Source: an uncultured Draconibacterium sp.
GTDB lineage: Bacteria; Bacteroidota; Bacteroidia; Bacteroidales; Prolixibacteraceae
Direction: 5' to 3'
Assembly (NCBI RefSeq): GCF_913060805.1
Contig: NZ_CAJXTC010000003.1
Span: 124,001-188,000 of the forward strand
DNA: 64,000 bases
This document shows, in pieces, positions 14,823 to 23,380 of this stretch. The translations under genes and the position numbers were made by a program. Every line of letters begins with the position of its first letter. The stretch's first letter is position 1. The notes under the pieces were generated by a model that had not been told where the DNA came from, ran no database searches, and saw only the letters and a list, made by a program, of their open reading frames with translations.

Positions 14823-15536
14823 ATGGAAGGATTTACATATTCAAATCTGTTTGATACAAAAGGAATCGAATACATTGTAGTTATCATATTTCTTTTGTTG
14901 CTGATCCCTTTCTGGGTGATCGTGAACCGAAAAAGCGAAGTCGTTCAGCATATTCAGCAAGGCATTCGCGTTCTTACTACCAACTTTTTGCGTATTCCGA
15001 AAGGTTTGTTTTTCAGCCCGAATCACACCTGGATGTATTTGGAGAAATCGGGGCAGGCAAAAATCGGACTGGATGATTTTCTGCAAAATGTGCTGGGAGA
15101 AATTTCAATACTTCATCTGAAATCGACCGGTGATACGGTAAAAAAAGGCGAAGTGCTTGCGATAATCGAGCAGGGAGGAAAACAACTGCGTGTTCACTCG
15201 CCGTTGTCCGGAGAAATTGTGGCGGCGAATGTGCCCTTGGAAGATGCTGTGTCCGGCACGAATGAACTCGAAGCTGGATGGTTATATTCAATCGTTCCGG
15301 CCAGTTGGCAAAAAGAAACTTCGGGATTTTTATTGGGTGCCGAAGCTGCAAACTGGTTTACCGACGAGATAACACGCCTAAAGGATTTTTTGAATATCAA
15401 TCTGGCGCGGCAGGCAGGCGTTTCCACCGTTTTGGCTTTTCAGGAAGGTGGTGAACTGGAACCTAATCCGCTGGAAAAAATGGACGCCGGTATTTGGGAT
15501 GAATTTCAAAATGAATTTATGGAGGAGCAGCGCTGA
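14823..15536 (+). CDS. Membrane-anchored GcvH-like protein
   Basis: This 237-residue protein has an N-terminal transmembrane helix (about 16-35) and then an H-protein-like domain (about 57-175). It is clearly paralogous to the C-terminal part of the protein at 11006: it shares NHTW, IGLDDF, SPLSGEI, GWLYSIVPASW, RLKDFLN and a C-terminal FQEGGELEPNP motif that the other copy has as FQEGGELMLHP. The canonical lipoyl-lysine position is Gly119, with Lys120 next to it, the same offset as in the paralogue. It lacks the periplasmic binding domain. It lies 18 bp after the NrfD-like gene and 81 bp before the sensor kinase. Function unknown. Confidence 0.72.
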   Translation: MEGFTYSNLFDTKGIEYIVVIIFLLLLIPFWVIVNRKSEVVQHIQQGIRVLTTNFLRIPKGLFFSPNHTWMYLEKSGQAKIGLDDFLQNVLGEISILHLKSTGDTVKKGEVLAIIEQGGKQLRVHSPLSGEIVAANVPLEDAVSGTNELEAGWLYSIVPASWQKETSGFLLGAEAANWFTDEITRLKDFLNINLARQAGVSTVLAFQEGGELEPNPLEKMDAGIWDEFQNEFMEEQR

Positions 15537-15617
15537 TTAGTGAAAGTTTTTGTTAATCATTTGTTCTTTTTCGTACCTTGGAGGTTTCTTATAAAAAAAC
15601 CGATTGACTGACTCGTG

Positions 15618-17318
15618 ATGAATAAAAACGATGATAATAGTACAACTACGTCCGGCCGGAAACAGCGGGATTCCTTTCCAAAATTTATACGGCGTTACCT
15701 GAGTTTTCGTTCGTCGATTTATGCCCGGGTAATTTATATAATTGCTATACTTTCGTTGTTTTTGTTTATCTCTTACAGCCTCATTTTTAGGTCGGTTTAC
15801 GAAGGATATCTACGCACTGTTATTCGCCAGCAGGGAGATAATATAGGGTCGATTGTTGAAGGGTCGCTTTATTATTCAATGTTGAAAAACGATAAAAGTG
15901 CCCTGCAAAGTACGCTCGATATTATCAATTCCATGCCGGGTATCGACGAGGTAAACATGTACGATAATGCCGATAGTTTGGTGTATTCTACTTCGATTGT
16001 TGCCGACTCGCTGATGAGAAACGGCCCCAACTGCATGAGTTGTCACGATAACTTCTCCGACTTGTTTCCCACAAAGCAGAAAGCGTATCGCATCATCGAT
16101 TTTAAAAGTCCTTGCAACATCGAGCAAAACGATAAAGGGCACCGGCAACTGTTGGTGCGAACGCCCATTTTAAACGAACGATCGTGTTATGTGAGTGCTT
16201 GTCACGCACATAGTCAGAATGAAGAAATATTGGGGTCGCTGATCATTAAAGTACCTTTGTCGGAGCTTGATTCGGCCGTTAACAAATCCTCCACGGAATT
16301 CTTTTTACTGGCCATTATTGTAACCATAATTCTGGTTTCGCTGCTTATATTTTTTACCAAGAATAAGATTCAGAAACCGTTGAACGAAATTATTGTTGCC
16401 AGTGAGGAAGTGTCGAAAGGCGACCGTAGCCGCCGCCTTGAAATTAAACCATACCTCTTGGAAGATATGCGTTCTGTATCGCTGGCATTTAATAATATGC
16501 TCGATAACCTGGATGCTGCCAACCGCGAGCTGGAAAACTGGTCGCATCAGTTGGAATACAAAGTGCAGCGAAAATCGGAAGAGTTGGCTGAAATTCAAAA
16601 TGAGTTGATTCATATTGAGCGGATTACATCGCTGGGTAAATTGTCCTCGTCGGTAGCTCACGAAATCAATAATCCGCTTTCCGGAATTTTGACTTACAGC
16701 AAGTTGGTAGCCAAAAAACTGGCGAAACTCGATTTACCCGATGATTCAAAAGACTCGATGCTGAAACATCTGAAAGTGATTGAAAACGAATCAAAACGTT
16801 GTGGTAGTATCGTTCGGGGACTGCTTGATTTCTCACGAAAAGATCAGGAGAATTTTGAACAACATTCCTTGAATCATATTCTTAAAGAATCGTACACCTT
16901 AATGGCGCATCAAATGCACATTGCCGGCATTCATTTTTATACCGATTTTGCGGCAACATCCGATCTGATTCTTTGTAACGATAACCAGATAAAACAGGTG
17001 TGCGTGGCCTTGTTGGTTAACGCGCAGGAAGCGGTTACTACCAATGCCGAGGTGCTGATAAAAACATCGAACCCTGATGCGGAACACATAAAAATGGACA
17101 TTATCGACAACGGAGTTGGAATTGCCAAAGAAGACATTTCGCGCATTTTTCAGCCGTTTTATTCGGCTAAACAACGCGCCAGCGGAATAGGATTAGGATT
17201 AGCTATTGTTCACGGAATTGTGCAAAGCCACAAAGGTAAAATCGAGGTGGTTTCGGAACCCGGAAAAGGAACGACAATGTCGGTTGTATTTAATTTGATA
17301 ACCAAAGAAGATCAGTGA
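15618..17318 (+). CDS. Membrane sensor histidine kinase with periplasmic c-type heme motifs
   Basis: The ATG at 15618 is preferred over the GTG just before it. TM1 is at about 36-57 and TM2 at about 230-248 (numbered from the GTG). The periplasmic loop carries Cys140-x2-Cys143-His144 (NCMSCHDN) and Cys191-x4-Cys196-His197 (CYVSACHAH), which suggests covalent heme and redox or gas sensing. A HAMP-like linker, the H-box (VAHEINNPLSG), the N-box (LLVNAQEAV) and the G-boxes (DNGVGI, GIGLGLAIVHGI) follow. It is 1 bp from the sigma-54 activator gene, clearly its partner, and probably reports on the redox state handled by the upstream Fe-S/NrfD operon. Heme attachment is inferred from motifs only. 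Confidence 0.85.
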   Translation: MNKNDDNSTTTSGRKQRDSFPKFIRRYLSFRSSIYARVIYIIAILSLFLFISYSLIFRSVYEGYLRTVIRQQGDNIGSIVEGSLYYSMLKNDKSALQSTLDIINSMPGIDEVNMYDNADSLVYSTSIVADSLMRNGPNCMSCHDNFSDLFPTKQKAYRIIDFKSPCNIEQNDKGHRQLLVRTPILNERSCYVSACHAHSQNEEILGSLIIKVPLSELDSAVNKSSTEFFLLAIIVTIILVSLLIFFTKNKIQKPLNEIIVASEEVSKGDRSRRLEIKPYLLEDMRSVSLAFNNMLDNLDAANRELENWSHQLEYKVQRKSEELAEIQNELIHIERITSLGKLSSSVAHEINNPLSGILTYSKLVAKKLAKLDLPDDSKDSMLKHLKVIENESKRCGSIVRGLLDFSRKDQENFEQHSLNHILKESYTLMAHQMHIAGIHFYTDFAATSDLILCNDNQIKQVCVALLVNAQEAVTTNAEVLIKTSNPDAEHIKMDIIDNGVGIAKEDISRIFQPFYSAKQRASGIGLGLAIVHGIVQSHKGKIEVVSEPGKGTTMSVVFNLITKEDQ

Positions 17319-17319
17319 T

Positions 17320-18663
17320 ATGAAGACAAGCATTTCCATATTAATAGTTGACGATGAGGAATCGGTTAGGGATTCGCTCTATAACTGGTTTATTGAGGAT
17401 GGATACGAGGTTGACAGCGCCGCCAACGCCAAAGAAGCGCTCTCGAAAATCGAGTCGGGAAATTTTGATATTATACTGGCCGATATTAAAATGCCCGGGA
17501 TGGACGGACTGGAAATGCACCGGCGCATTAAAGAATTCGACAGCGCCGCCATTGTAATTGTAATGACTGCTTTTGCATCGGTTGAAACGGCCGTTCAGGC
17601 ATTAAAGGACGGTGCTTTCGATTATATAACCAAACCTTTCGATCCGGATGATCTGTCTCACCTGATCCGGAATGCAGCACGGCAAATCTCGCTGCGAAGT
17701 GAAAATGAAACACTCAAAAATAAAATTGTAACGCTGGAGAATATCGAAGATATTGTGGGCAACAGCGAAAGTATGATCCGCGTGTTAAAAGAGGTTGAAA
17801 ATGTGGCGGCATCAAGTTCGTCGGTAATTATTACGGGCGAAAGCGGAACAGGGAAGGAGTTGATTGCACATGCCATTCATTCCAATTCGCCGCGTAAGTT
17901 TTTCCCGATGGTTACCGTTCATTGTGGTGCCTTGTCGGAAGATTTGCTGGAGAGCGAGTTATTCGGGCACGAAAAAGGTGCGTTTACCGGGGCGATGTTC
18001 AACCGCAAAGGTCGTTTTGAAATGGCCGACGGAGGTACCATTTTTCTGGATGAAATTGCAACCATTTCGATGAAAATGCAGGTGGAACTTTTGCGCGTGC
18101 TCGAATCGAAAACCTTTACCCGCGTGGGTGGAAACAAAGAGATAAAATCGGATTTCCGGATTATTTGCGCAACCAACAAAGACCTGAAAAAAATGGTTGC
18201 CGACGGTTCGTTTCGCGAGGATCTATATTACCGGTTAAATGTGGTGAATATTGCCATTCCGCCACTCCGTGATAGAAAAGAAGACATCCCGATGTTAGTA
18301 AGCTATTTCATTAAAAAATACTGCACTTCCATGAGCCGCGATTTGATCACCATCGATCAGGCTGCTTTGCAACGGCTCGAAGAATATAATTACCCCGGCA
18401 ATGTTCGTGAGCTGGAAAACATGATCGAACGTGCAATAGTTGTTGGAAACGGGAAGGAGATCCGTTTGAAAGATCTTCCGCTGGAAACCGATAGCGTTAC
18501 CGATTCGAACGACAGTTTGGATGAACTGGAGAAAAAATACATTCAGAAAACGCTGGAAAAATACGATTGGAACATCAGTCGCTCGGCTAAGGTTCTTCAG
18601 ATCGACCGGGTAACTCTGTACAATAAAATTAAAAAGTATCAGCTTAGTTCACCCAAAAATTAG
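17320..18663 (+). CDS. Sigma-54-dependent response regulator (NtrC/AtoC family)
   Basis: This 447-residue protein has a receiver domain with acidic pocket DDEES and phospho-acceptor Asp55 (ILADIKMPG). The AAA+ domain has a Walker A (GESGTGKE), the sigma-54 contact loop GAFTGA, a Walker B-type TIFLDEI and an arginine-finger region. A Fis-type helix-turn-helix closes it (ISRSAKVLQIDRVTLYNKIKKY). It is the partner of the heme-motif kinase encoded 1 bp upstream. Its likely targets are the TGTTG-N7-CAACA palindromes at the start of the same gene run, which would give autoregulation; this is inference. Confidence 0.9.
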   Translation: MKTSISILIVDDEESVRDSLYNWFIEDGYEVDSAANAKEALSKIESGNFDIILADIKMPGMDGLEMHRRIKEFDSAAIVIVMTAFASVETAVQALKDGAFDYITKPFDPDDLSHLIRNAARQISLRSENETLKNKIVTLENIEDIVGNSESMIRVLKEVENVAASSSSVIITGESGTGKELIAHAIHSNSPRKFFPMVTVHCGALSEDLLESELFGHEKGAFTGAMFNRKGRFEMADGGTIFLDEIATISMKMQVELLRVLESKTFTRVGGNKEIKSDFRIICATNKDLKKMVADGSFREDLYYRLNVVNIAIPPLRDRKEDIPMLVSYFIKKYCTSMSRDLITIDQAALQRLEEYNYPGNVRELENMIERAIVVGNGKEIRLKDLPLETDSVTDSNDSLDELEKKYIQKTLEKYDWNISRSAKVLQIDRVTLYNKIKKYQLSSPKN

Positions 18664-18677
18664 TGGGTTGCTGAGCT

Positions 18678-19274
18678 TTGATAAACACGCGTAAACGGCT
18701 GGTTAGCGCAATTAAAACACTTAATTTTTTGAAAGAAAAAGGGATAACGCTGGTTGTTCAGGGCAAGTTCGAAAAGAGGGTTCTCGACCAAATGACCTGG
18801 GACATAGAAGTCGCCTTTGGGTGGCCGGTTTCGGTTGTGCCTTTTACCCACGATATTCTCCCTTATTTCGATGCTGCTCGAAAACAATACGACGCCAATC
18901 GTTTACTGGATTTGGTTCATCGTGAGTATTCAGCCAACTCTGTAAAGACCATCGGGCTTTTCCAGGTCGATATTTTTATTCCCATTTTAACCTACATTTT
19001 TGGGCAGGCTCAACATAACGGAAGCACCGGAATTGCCTCCCTTTATCGCCTACGAAATCAACAATACGGGATGAAAGGAAACGAAAGACTTTTGTACGAT
19101 CGGTTCCGAAAAGTAGTGATCCATGAGTTGGGGCATGCGTTTGGGCTCATTCATTGCCACGTGCCGGTTTGCGTTATGCGCCCCGGAACTTATGTGGAAG
19201 ACATCGACCAAAAAAAGCCGCAGTTTTGCAATAAATGCAGGGAGGAATTGGAGGCTTCACTTGATTCTATCTGA
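18678..19274 (+). CDS. Archaemetzincin-type zinc metalloprotease
   Basis: This 198-residue protein carries the archaemetzincin signature: HELGHAFGLIHC gives the three zinc-binding His and the catalytic Glu, then CVMRPG (the Met-turn), and a distal CNKC pair expected to bind a second zinc. The pattern HExxHxxGxxHCx4CxM...CxxC is complete. No ATG fits; the first usable codon is the TTG at 18678, 14 bp after the response regulator, preceded by an in-frame stop. It may be co-transcribed with the regulator genes. Natural substrates of this family are poorly known in bacteria. Confidence 0.85.
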   Translation: MINTRKRLVSAIKTLNFLKEKGITLVVQGKFEKRVLDQMTWDIEVAFGWPVSVVPFTHDILPYFDAARKQYDANRLLDLVHREYSANSVKTIGLFQVDIFIPILTYIFGQAQHNGSTGIASLYRLRNQQYGMKGNERLLYDRFRKVVIHELGHAFGLIHCHVPVCVMRPGTYVEDIDQKKPQFCNKCREELEASLDSI

Positions 19275-19331
19275 CTTGGTTTGATTCAGTAGTTCTTGAA
19301 CGCAGATTACGCAGATTTTGCAGATTTACCT

Positions 19332-19367
19332 AAGGATGTCATCTTTTTGAAAAGATGACATCCTTTT
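19332..19367. terminator. Bidirectional terminator
   Basis: AAGGATGTCATCTTTT and AAAAGATGACATCCTT form a 16-bp stem with a 2-base loop and T tracts on both strands, between two convergent genes. Just before it (19303-19325) is the dispersed intergenic phrase AACGCAGATTACGCAGATTT. Confidence 0.8.
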
Positions 19368-19390
19368 CTAATTCCCAATGTGAGTTTCAT

Positions 19391-19882
19391 CTACATTCCC
19401 ATTGCATTTCCGGCGATGTCAATTATTTGTTCAAATTGCTGCATATTTTGCAAATCGAGCGTTCCTGTAATGTAAATGATCATGCTGTTACTGATCAGTA
19501 GAAATTCATTCTCATCTTTACCGTCTTTTTTGTAAAACGATATTTTCGAGCGTTGGTCTCTTTGCGTCATCAGTCGCGTATAATCTTTTAGGTTGGCATT
19601 CTCCATAAATATATTGTAGAATTCTTCGCCCAACTGCATGCGGTTTCCACCGCCCGGCTGAATCATTTTTAGTTGATGTAACTGGCTAAGGTATTCTTTA
19701 TACTCAGGACCAATTTCCCTTGATTCCGACATCATTTTAAACATGTCTTTTGTTACCTCGAAATAAGAGGCATCCTCACGATTGTCGATTAGTTTAAAGG
19801 CCTGATCGATATTTTTGTTTCCATCTTGTGCCAGGCTGCAGAAACTAATAAATAGAAAAAATAAGATGAATTTTGTTCTCAT
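19391..19882 (-). CDS. Secreted DUF4252-like protein
   Basis: This 163-residue protein has a signal peptide (1-18, ending FCSLAQ). The body resembles DUF4252 proteins of Bacteroidota: a central mixed region ending with LISNSMIIYITGTLDLQNMQQFEQI. Such proteins are typically the last gene of an ECF sigma/anti-sigma operon, as here: it follows the anti-sigma gene by 2 bp. No enzyme motif is visible. It is probably an envelope protein under control of the sigma factor. Confidence 0.72.
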   Translation of the reverse strand: MRTKFILFFLFISFCSLAQDGNKNIDQAFKLIDNREDASYFEVTKDMFKMMSESREIGPEYKEYLSQLHQLKMIQPGGGNRMQLGEEFYNIFMENANLKDYTRLMTQRDQRSKISFYKKDGKDENEFLLISNSMIIYITGTLDLQNMQQFEQIIDIAGNAMGM

Positions 19883-19884
19883 GA

Positions 19885-20373
19885 TTAATTGATTTTAAGA
19901 TCTTTAATTGGATTATCAAATTGGATATCTAAATTTCTCAACGATTCTACTTCACTGAGTGGAGCGTTGATTCGTTTTGCGTTTTCAAGATTGCCAAGGC
20001 AAGTGTTCATTTCTTTCGAGAACTGATACAAAGCCAGCTTGGTATTTTCCTGTAGCTCGGCTAACTCATTTTCTGTTAATGTGATTTGTTTTTCGTTGCG
20101 GGTATGATTTAAACCAACAACAACCAAACTCACCACCAGTAGAATTGAGGCCGCATAGGCGAACAATCGTTTTGGTTGCAGAAAACGTTGTTTTTTATGT
20201 TGTTCTAATTTTTCGAACGGATTAAAGTCCGGTACTTCTGCATTTATCCGGTCGTTCAATTGTTGGTACGATTGGATAAACTCCTGTTCCAACGAATTTT
20301 CATTTTCGCTTGCGCTGAAATCTTTCAGATCGAAATCTTCATCAAGAAAGTGTTTTGATTTTTTGCTACACAT
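19885..20373 (-). CDS. Membrane protein, probable anti-sigma factor
   Basis: This 162-residue protein has an acidic N-terminal cytoplasmic half (FLDEDFDLKDF..., about 1-70), a single transmembrane helix (about 73-92, FAYAASILLVVSLVVVGL) and a helical periplasmic tail. Its start overlaps the ECF sigma gene by 8 bp, the usual arrangement for a sigma/anti-sigma pair. No zinc-binding His-x3-Cys-x2-Cys motif of the ZAS class is present, so it belongs to a different anti-sigma type. The role is inferred mainly from position and topology. Confidence 0.65.
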   Translation of the reverse strand: MCSKKSKHFLDEDFDLKDFSASENENSLEQEFIQSYQQLNDRINAEVPDFNPFEKLEQHKKQRFLQPKRLFAYAASILLVVSLVVVGLNHTRNEKQITLTENELAELQENTKLALYQFSKEMNTCLGNLENAKRINAPLSEVESLRNLDIQFDNPIKDLKIN

Positions 20374-20860
20374 TTGCTAACTCCTCCTTAAAAATTTCAA
20401 ATAATTTTTTTCTTCCTCTCGAAACATGTACCCGAATTGTATTCGCGCTTTGTTCCATAATATCACCTACTTCTTCGTAGTCCAGTCCCTGAAAATCTTT
20501 TAACTCTATTGCCATTCGTTGCTGATCGGGTAATTGGTGTAATTCCTGTTTCAGCTTTTCTACCAGGTCAATGGCATCAAACCGTGTTTCTTCCTGCGCT
20601 TCGTGAACGTTTGCCAACAGGTAATTTTGGTGGTGTTTTTGTTTTCGCAGCACATCGAAACAATGGTTTTTAACCGTATTCATACAATAGCTTTCCAGGT
20701 TTTTCGCATTGTCGAGCAAACGCCTGTTTTTCCACAACTTCAGCACCACCTCCTGAACGGCATCCTGCGCGTCGTTGCTGTCTTTTAGTATGCTGGCGGC
20801 AAACCTGAACAGTTTGTCTTTGTGTTGTATTATCAGTTTTTCAAAATCGCTGCTTGTCAT
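20366..20860 (-). CDS. ECF-type RNA polymerase sigma factor
   Basis: This 164-residue protein has the sigma-70 region 2 signature (FRFAASILKDSNDAQDAVQEVVLKLWKN, about 18-45). Region 4 is a helix-turn-helix near 125-155 (LDYEEVGDIMEQSANTIRVHVSRGRKKL). It directs transcription of a small, likely envelope-stress regulon and probably its own operon with the anti-sigma and DUF4252 genes. It is the first gene of the minus-strand operon. Length is normal. Confidence 0.9.
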   Translation of the reverse strand: MTSSDFEKLIIQHKDKLFRFAASILKDSNDAQDAVQEVVLKLWKNRRLLDNAKNLESYCMNTVKNHCFDVLRKQKHHQNYLLANVHEAQEETRFDAIDLVEKLKQELHQLPDQQRMAIELKDFQGLDYEEVGDIMEQSANTIRVHVSRGRKKLFEIFKEELANV

Positions 20861-21162
20861 GCTTTTTAGGCTCTTGCTTTTATGAATTACGTTCGAATGC
20901 CGATTTCATAACACGCTAAGGTAAAAAAATGCAATCATTGTGTAGTATTCCTTGCGCGGATAGCTGATTTTTAGTGCTTTGTGTGCCCCGATATTAAATT
21001 TAAATATAAGAAGCACTTTATTCATAGGTATGCTGACATTACACTGCAAAACTTTCTTACATTTGCGCGCCGATTCCGGAATAAGGTTTTGAGGTCATAA
21101 ATAATTGATTGAAAACAAATAATGAGATTCGGTGTTGGTAAATTGGATTAGAAAAAAGTAAA
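20861..21162. other. Divergent spacer between the ECF sigma gene and typA
   Basis: This 302-bp gap contains TACATTTG at 21058-21065, a fair -7 box about 98 bp before typA, without a clear TTG at the right distance. I saw no small ORF, structured RNA or repeat worth naming. Confidence 0.5.
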
Positions 21163-22974
21163 ATGACAGAAATCAGAAACATTGCAATTATTGCACACGT
21201 TGACCACGGTAAAACTACTTTGGTTGACCGAATACTTCACCAGGTAAAATTGTTCCGCGAAAACCAGGAGGTTCAGGAACTTTTACTGGATAACAACGAT
21301 CTGGAACGTGAGCGTGGAATTACCATTCTTTCGAAAAACGTTTCGGTGCGCTACAAAGACACCAAAATTAACATCATCGATACACCTGGGCACAGCGACT
21401 TTGGTGGCGAGGTGGAGCGTGTATTGAACATGGCCGACGGTGTTTTATTGATTGTTGATGCTTTTGAAGGACCAATGCCACAAACCCGTTTTGTGCTGCA
21501 AAAAGCCATCGAACTGGGATTAAAACCAATGGTGGTGGTTAACAAAGTTGATAAAGAAAACTGTACACCCGAAATTGCTCAGGAGAAAGTTTTCGACCTG
21601 ATGTTCAGCCTTGATGCTACTGAAGAGCAGTTGGACTTCCCAACCGTTTACGGATCGGCAAAAGCAGGATGGATGGGACCGGATTGGCAAACTCCAACTG
21701 AAGATGTTGTTTATTTGCTCGATCAGATTTTGGAACATATTCCGGCGTCGCAAGCCAAAGAAGGAACTGTGCAAATGCGCATTACTTCGCTTGATTATTC
21801 ATCGTACACCGGCCGTATTGCTGTAGGAAAAGTTACCCGCGGCGAGTTGGTTCCGGGATCGAGAGTTTCGCTGGTAAAACGCGATGGAAGCATTATAAAA
21901 TCGGTAGCAAAAGAGTGCTACTTGTTTGAAGGACTCGGAAAAGAAAAAACAAAAGATCCGGTTCCGTGTGGCGAAATTTGTGCCGTACTCGGCCTGGAAG
22001 GATTTGATATTGGCGATACTGTTGCCGACGCTGAAGAGCCTGAAGGTTTAACACCGATCCAAGTGGATGAGCCGACAATGAGTATGACATTTGTGTCGAA
22101 TAACTCACCATTTTTTGGACGCGACGGTAAGTTTGTAACTTCCCGCCAAGTGCGCGACCGCCTGTTCAAAGAAACCGAAAAGAACCTGGCATTGCGCGTT
22201 GAAGAAACCGATTCGGCAGATTCATTCCGTGTTTATGGTCGTGGAATTCTTCACTTGTCGATTCTGATTGAAACCATGCGTCGCGAGGGGTACGAAATTC
22301 AGGTAGGTCAGCCACAGGTAATTGTTAAAGAAATTGATGGTGTAAAATGTGAGCCGATCGAGGCCTTAACCGTTCAGGTTCCTGATGAATTTTCGGGAAA
22401 AGTAATTGAATTGGTTACTGCCCGTAAAGGCGATATTGCAAATATTGAAGTTAAAGACGAACGTGCACATTTGGAGTTTTATATTCCATCGCGCGGTTTG
22501 ATCGGCCTACGTAACCAAATGCTTACAGCAACCGAAGGTGAAGCTATTATGGCGCACCGCCTGAAAGGTTACGAACCTTGGAAAGGCGAGCTGGGCGTAA
22601 AACGAAACGGTGCTTTGATTTCGCTGGAAACAGGAACTTCAATTGCTTATTCGATTGATAAAATGCAGGATCGCGGACGTTTCTTTGTTGAGCCGGGAGA
22701 CGAAGTTTATGCCGGTCAGGTAATTGGTGAATATACCCGCCAGGATGATTTGACCATCAATATTATACGTACCAAAAAGATGTCGAACATGCGTTCTTCA
22801 GGTGCTGATGAAAAAACATCGATTGCTCCGGCTATCAAATTTTCGTTGGAAGAGGCAATGGAATACATCCGCAACGACGAGTACATTGAGGTTACACCAA
22901 ATTTTATGCGTATCCGTAAAATTTACCTCGATGAGCATGAACGTAAACGCCGTGCAAAAATGATCAGCGAATAA
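21163..22974 (+). CDS. typA: Ribosome-associated GTPase TypA/BipA
   Basis: This 603-residue translational GTPase has G1 AHVDHGKTT, the switch I segment RERGITI, G3 [13 protein letters not shown]4 NKVDK and G5 GSAKAGW. The C-terminal EF-G-like domains III and V and the BipA-specific domain end with the usual basic tail (ERKRRAKM). Length and motif order are standard. It acts on the ribosome in assembly and stress adaptation. It is a stand-alone gene followed by a strong terminator. Confidence 0.96.
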   Translation: MTEIRNIAIIAHVDHGKTTLVDRILHQVKLFRENQEVQELLLDNNDLERERGITILSKNVSVRYKDTKINIIDTPGHSDFGGEVERVLNMADGVLLIVDAFEGPMPQTRFVLQKAIELGLKPMVVVNKVDKENCTPEIAQEKVFDLMFSLDATEEQLDFPTVYGSAKAGWMGPDWQTPTEDVVYLLDQILEHIPASQAKEGTVQMRITSLDYSSYTGRIAVGKVTRGELVPGSRVSLVKRDGSIIKSVAKECYLFEGLGKEKTKDPVPCGEICAVLGLEGFDIGDTVADAEEPEGLTPIQVDEPTMSMTFVSNNSPFFGRDGKFVTSRQVRDRLFKETEKNLALRVEETDSADSFRVYGRGILHLSILIETMRREGYEIQVGQPQVIVKEIDGVKCEPIEALTVQVPDEFSGKVIELVTARKGDIANIEVKDERAHLEFYIPSRGLIGLRNQMLTATEGEAIMAHRLKGYEPWKGELGVKRNGALISLETGTSIAYSIDKMQDRGRFFVEPGDEVYAGQVIGEYTRQDDLTINIIRTKKMSNMRSSGADEKTSIAPAIKFSLEEAMEYIRNDEYIEVTPNFMRIRKIYLDEHERKRRAKMISE

Positions 22975-22993
22975 AACAGATCAAAAAATATAG

Positions 22994-23025
22994 AAAGGCA
23001 GGTTGATATCAATCTGCCTTTTTTT
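22994..23025 (+). terminator. Rho-independent terminator of typA
   Basis: AAAGGCAG-G-TTGA...TCAA-T-CTGCCTTT forms a long stem with one internal G/T mismatch, followed by seven T. It begins 20 bases after the typA stop. Confidence 0.85.
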
Positions 23026-23380
23026 GTGTAGTCTGTTCTATATATAGATTTTATTGACCCCACCTAGCCTCCCCAAAGGGGAGGAATTATCCCCCTTTGG
23101 GGGATTATAGGGGGTCTTGGATGTCGGATTTGTAAGAAAACAAAATTGTGTCCAATTGTTACTTATTCCCAAAAACAGCTAATTCAATCAAATCATTCAC
23201 TGCCGTTTTTACAATTCACACATATGTTTTAATCCCATTTTCTGGCGTGCCGAATTGTTAATAATTTCTAAACCAATCCTAAACATATCTTACTATTTAG
23301 ATAGCTGATAAATTACTTGTAAGCATTGCTAATGTGTGCTTTTGGTTCTATTTTTAGGAGCAAAACTTAACTGTAAAGTC
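23026..23380. other. Spacer with dispersed repeat between typA and the propeller cluster
   Basis: This 355-bp gap contains the second full GACCCC...GGGGTC repeat (23056-23116). The remainder is AT-rich with no clear gene. A TTG-starting extension of the next ORF (from 23336) overlaps its end but lacks signal-peptide character. Confidence 0.6.
23056..23116. repeat. Dispersed GACCCC...GGGGTC intergenic repeat, copy 2
   Basis: This 61-bp copy of the element at 5336-5394 is in the same orientation, with matching ends and both internal GC hairpins (CTCCCCAAAGGGGAG is shared exactly). The loop sequences differ between copies while the pairing is kept, which suggests that structure is maintained. 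Confidence 0.75.
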
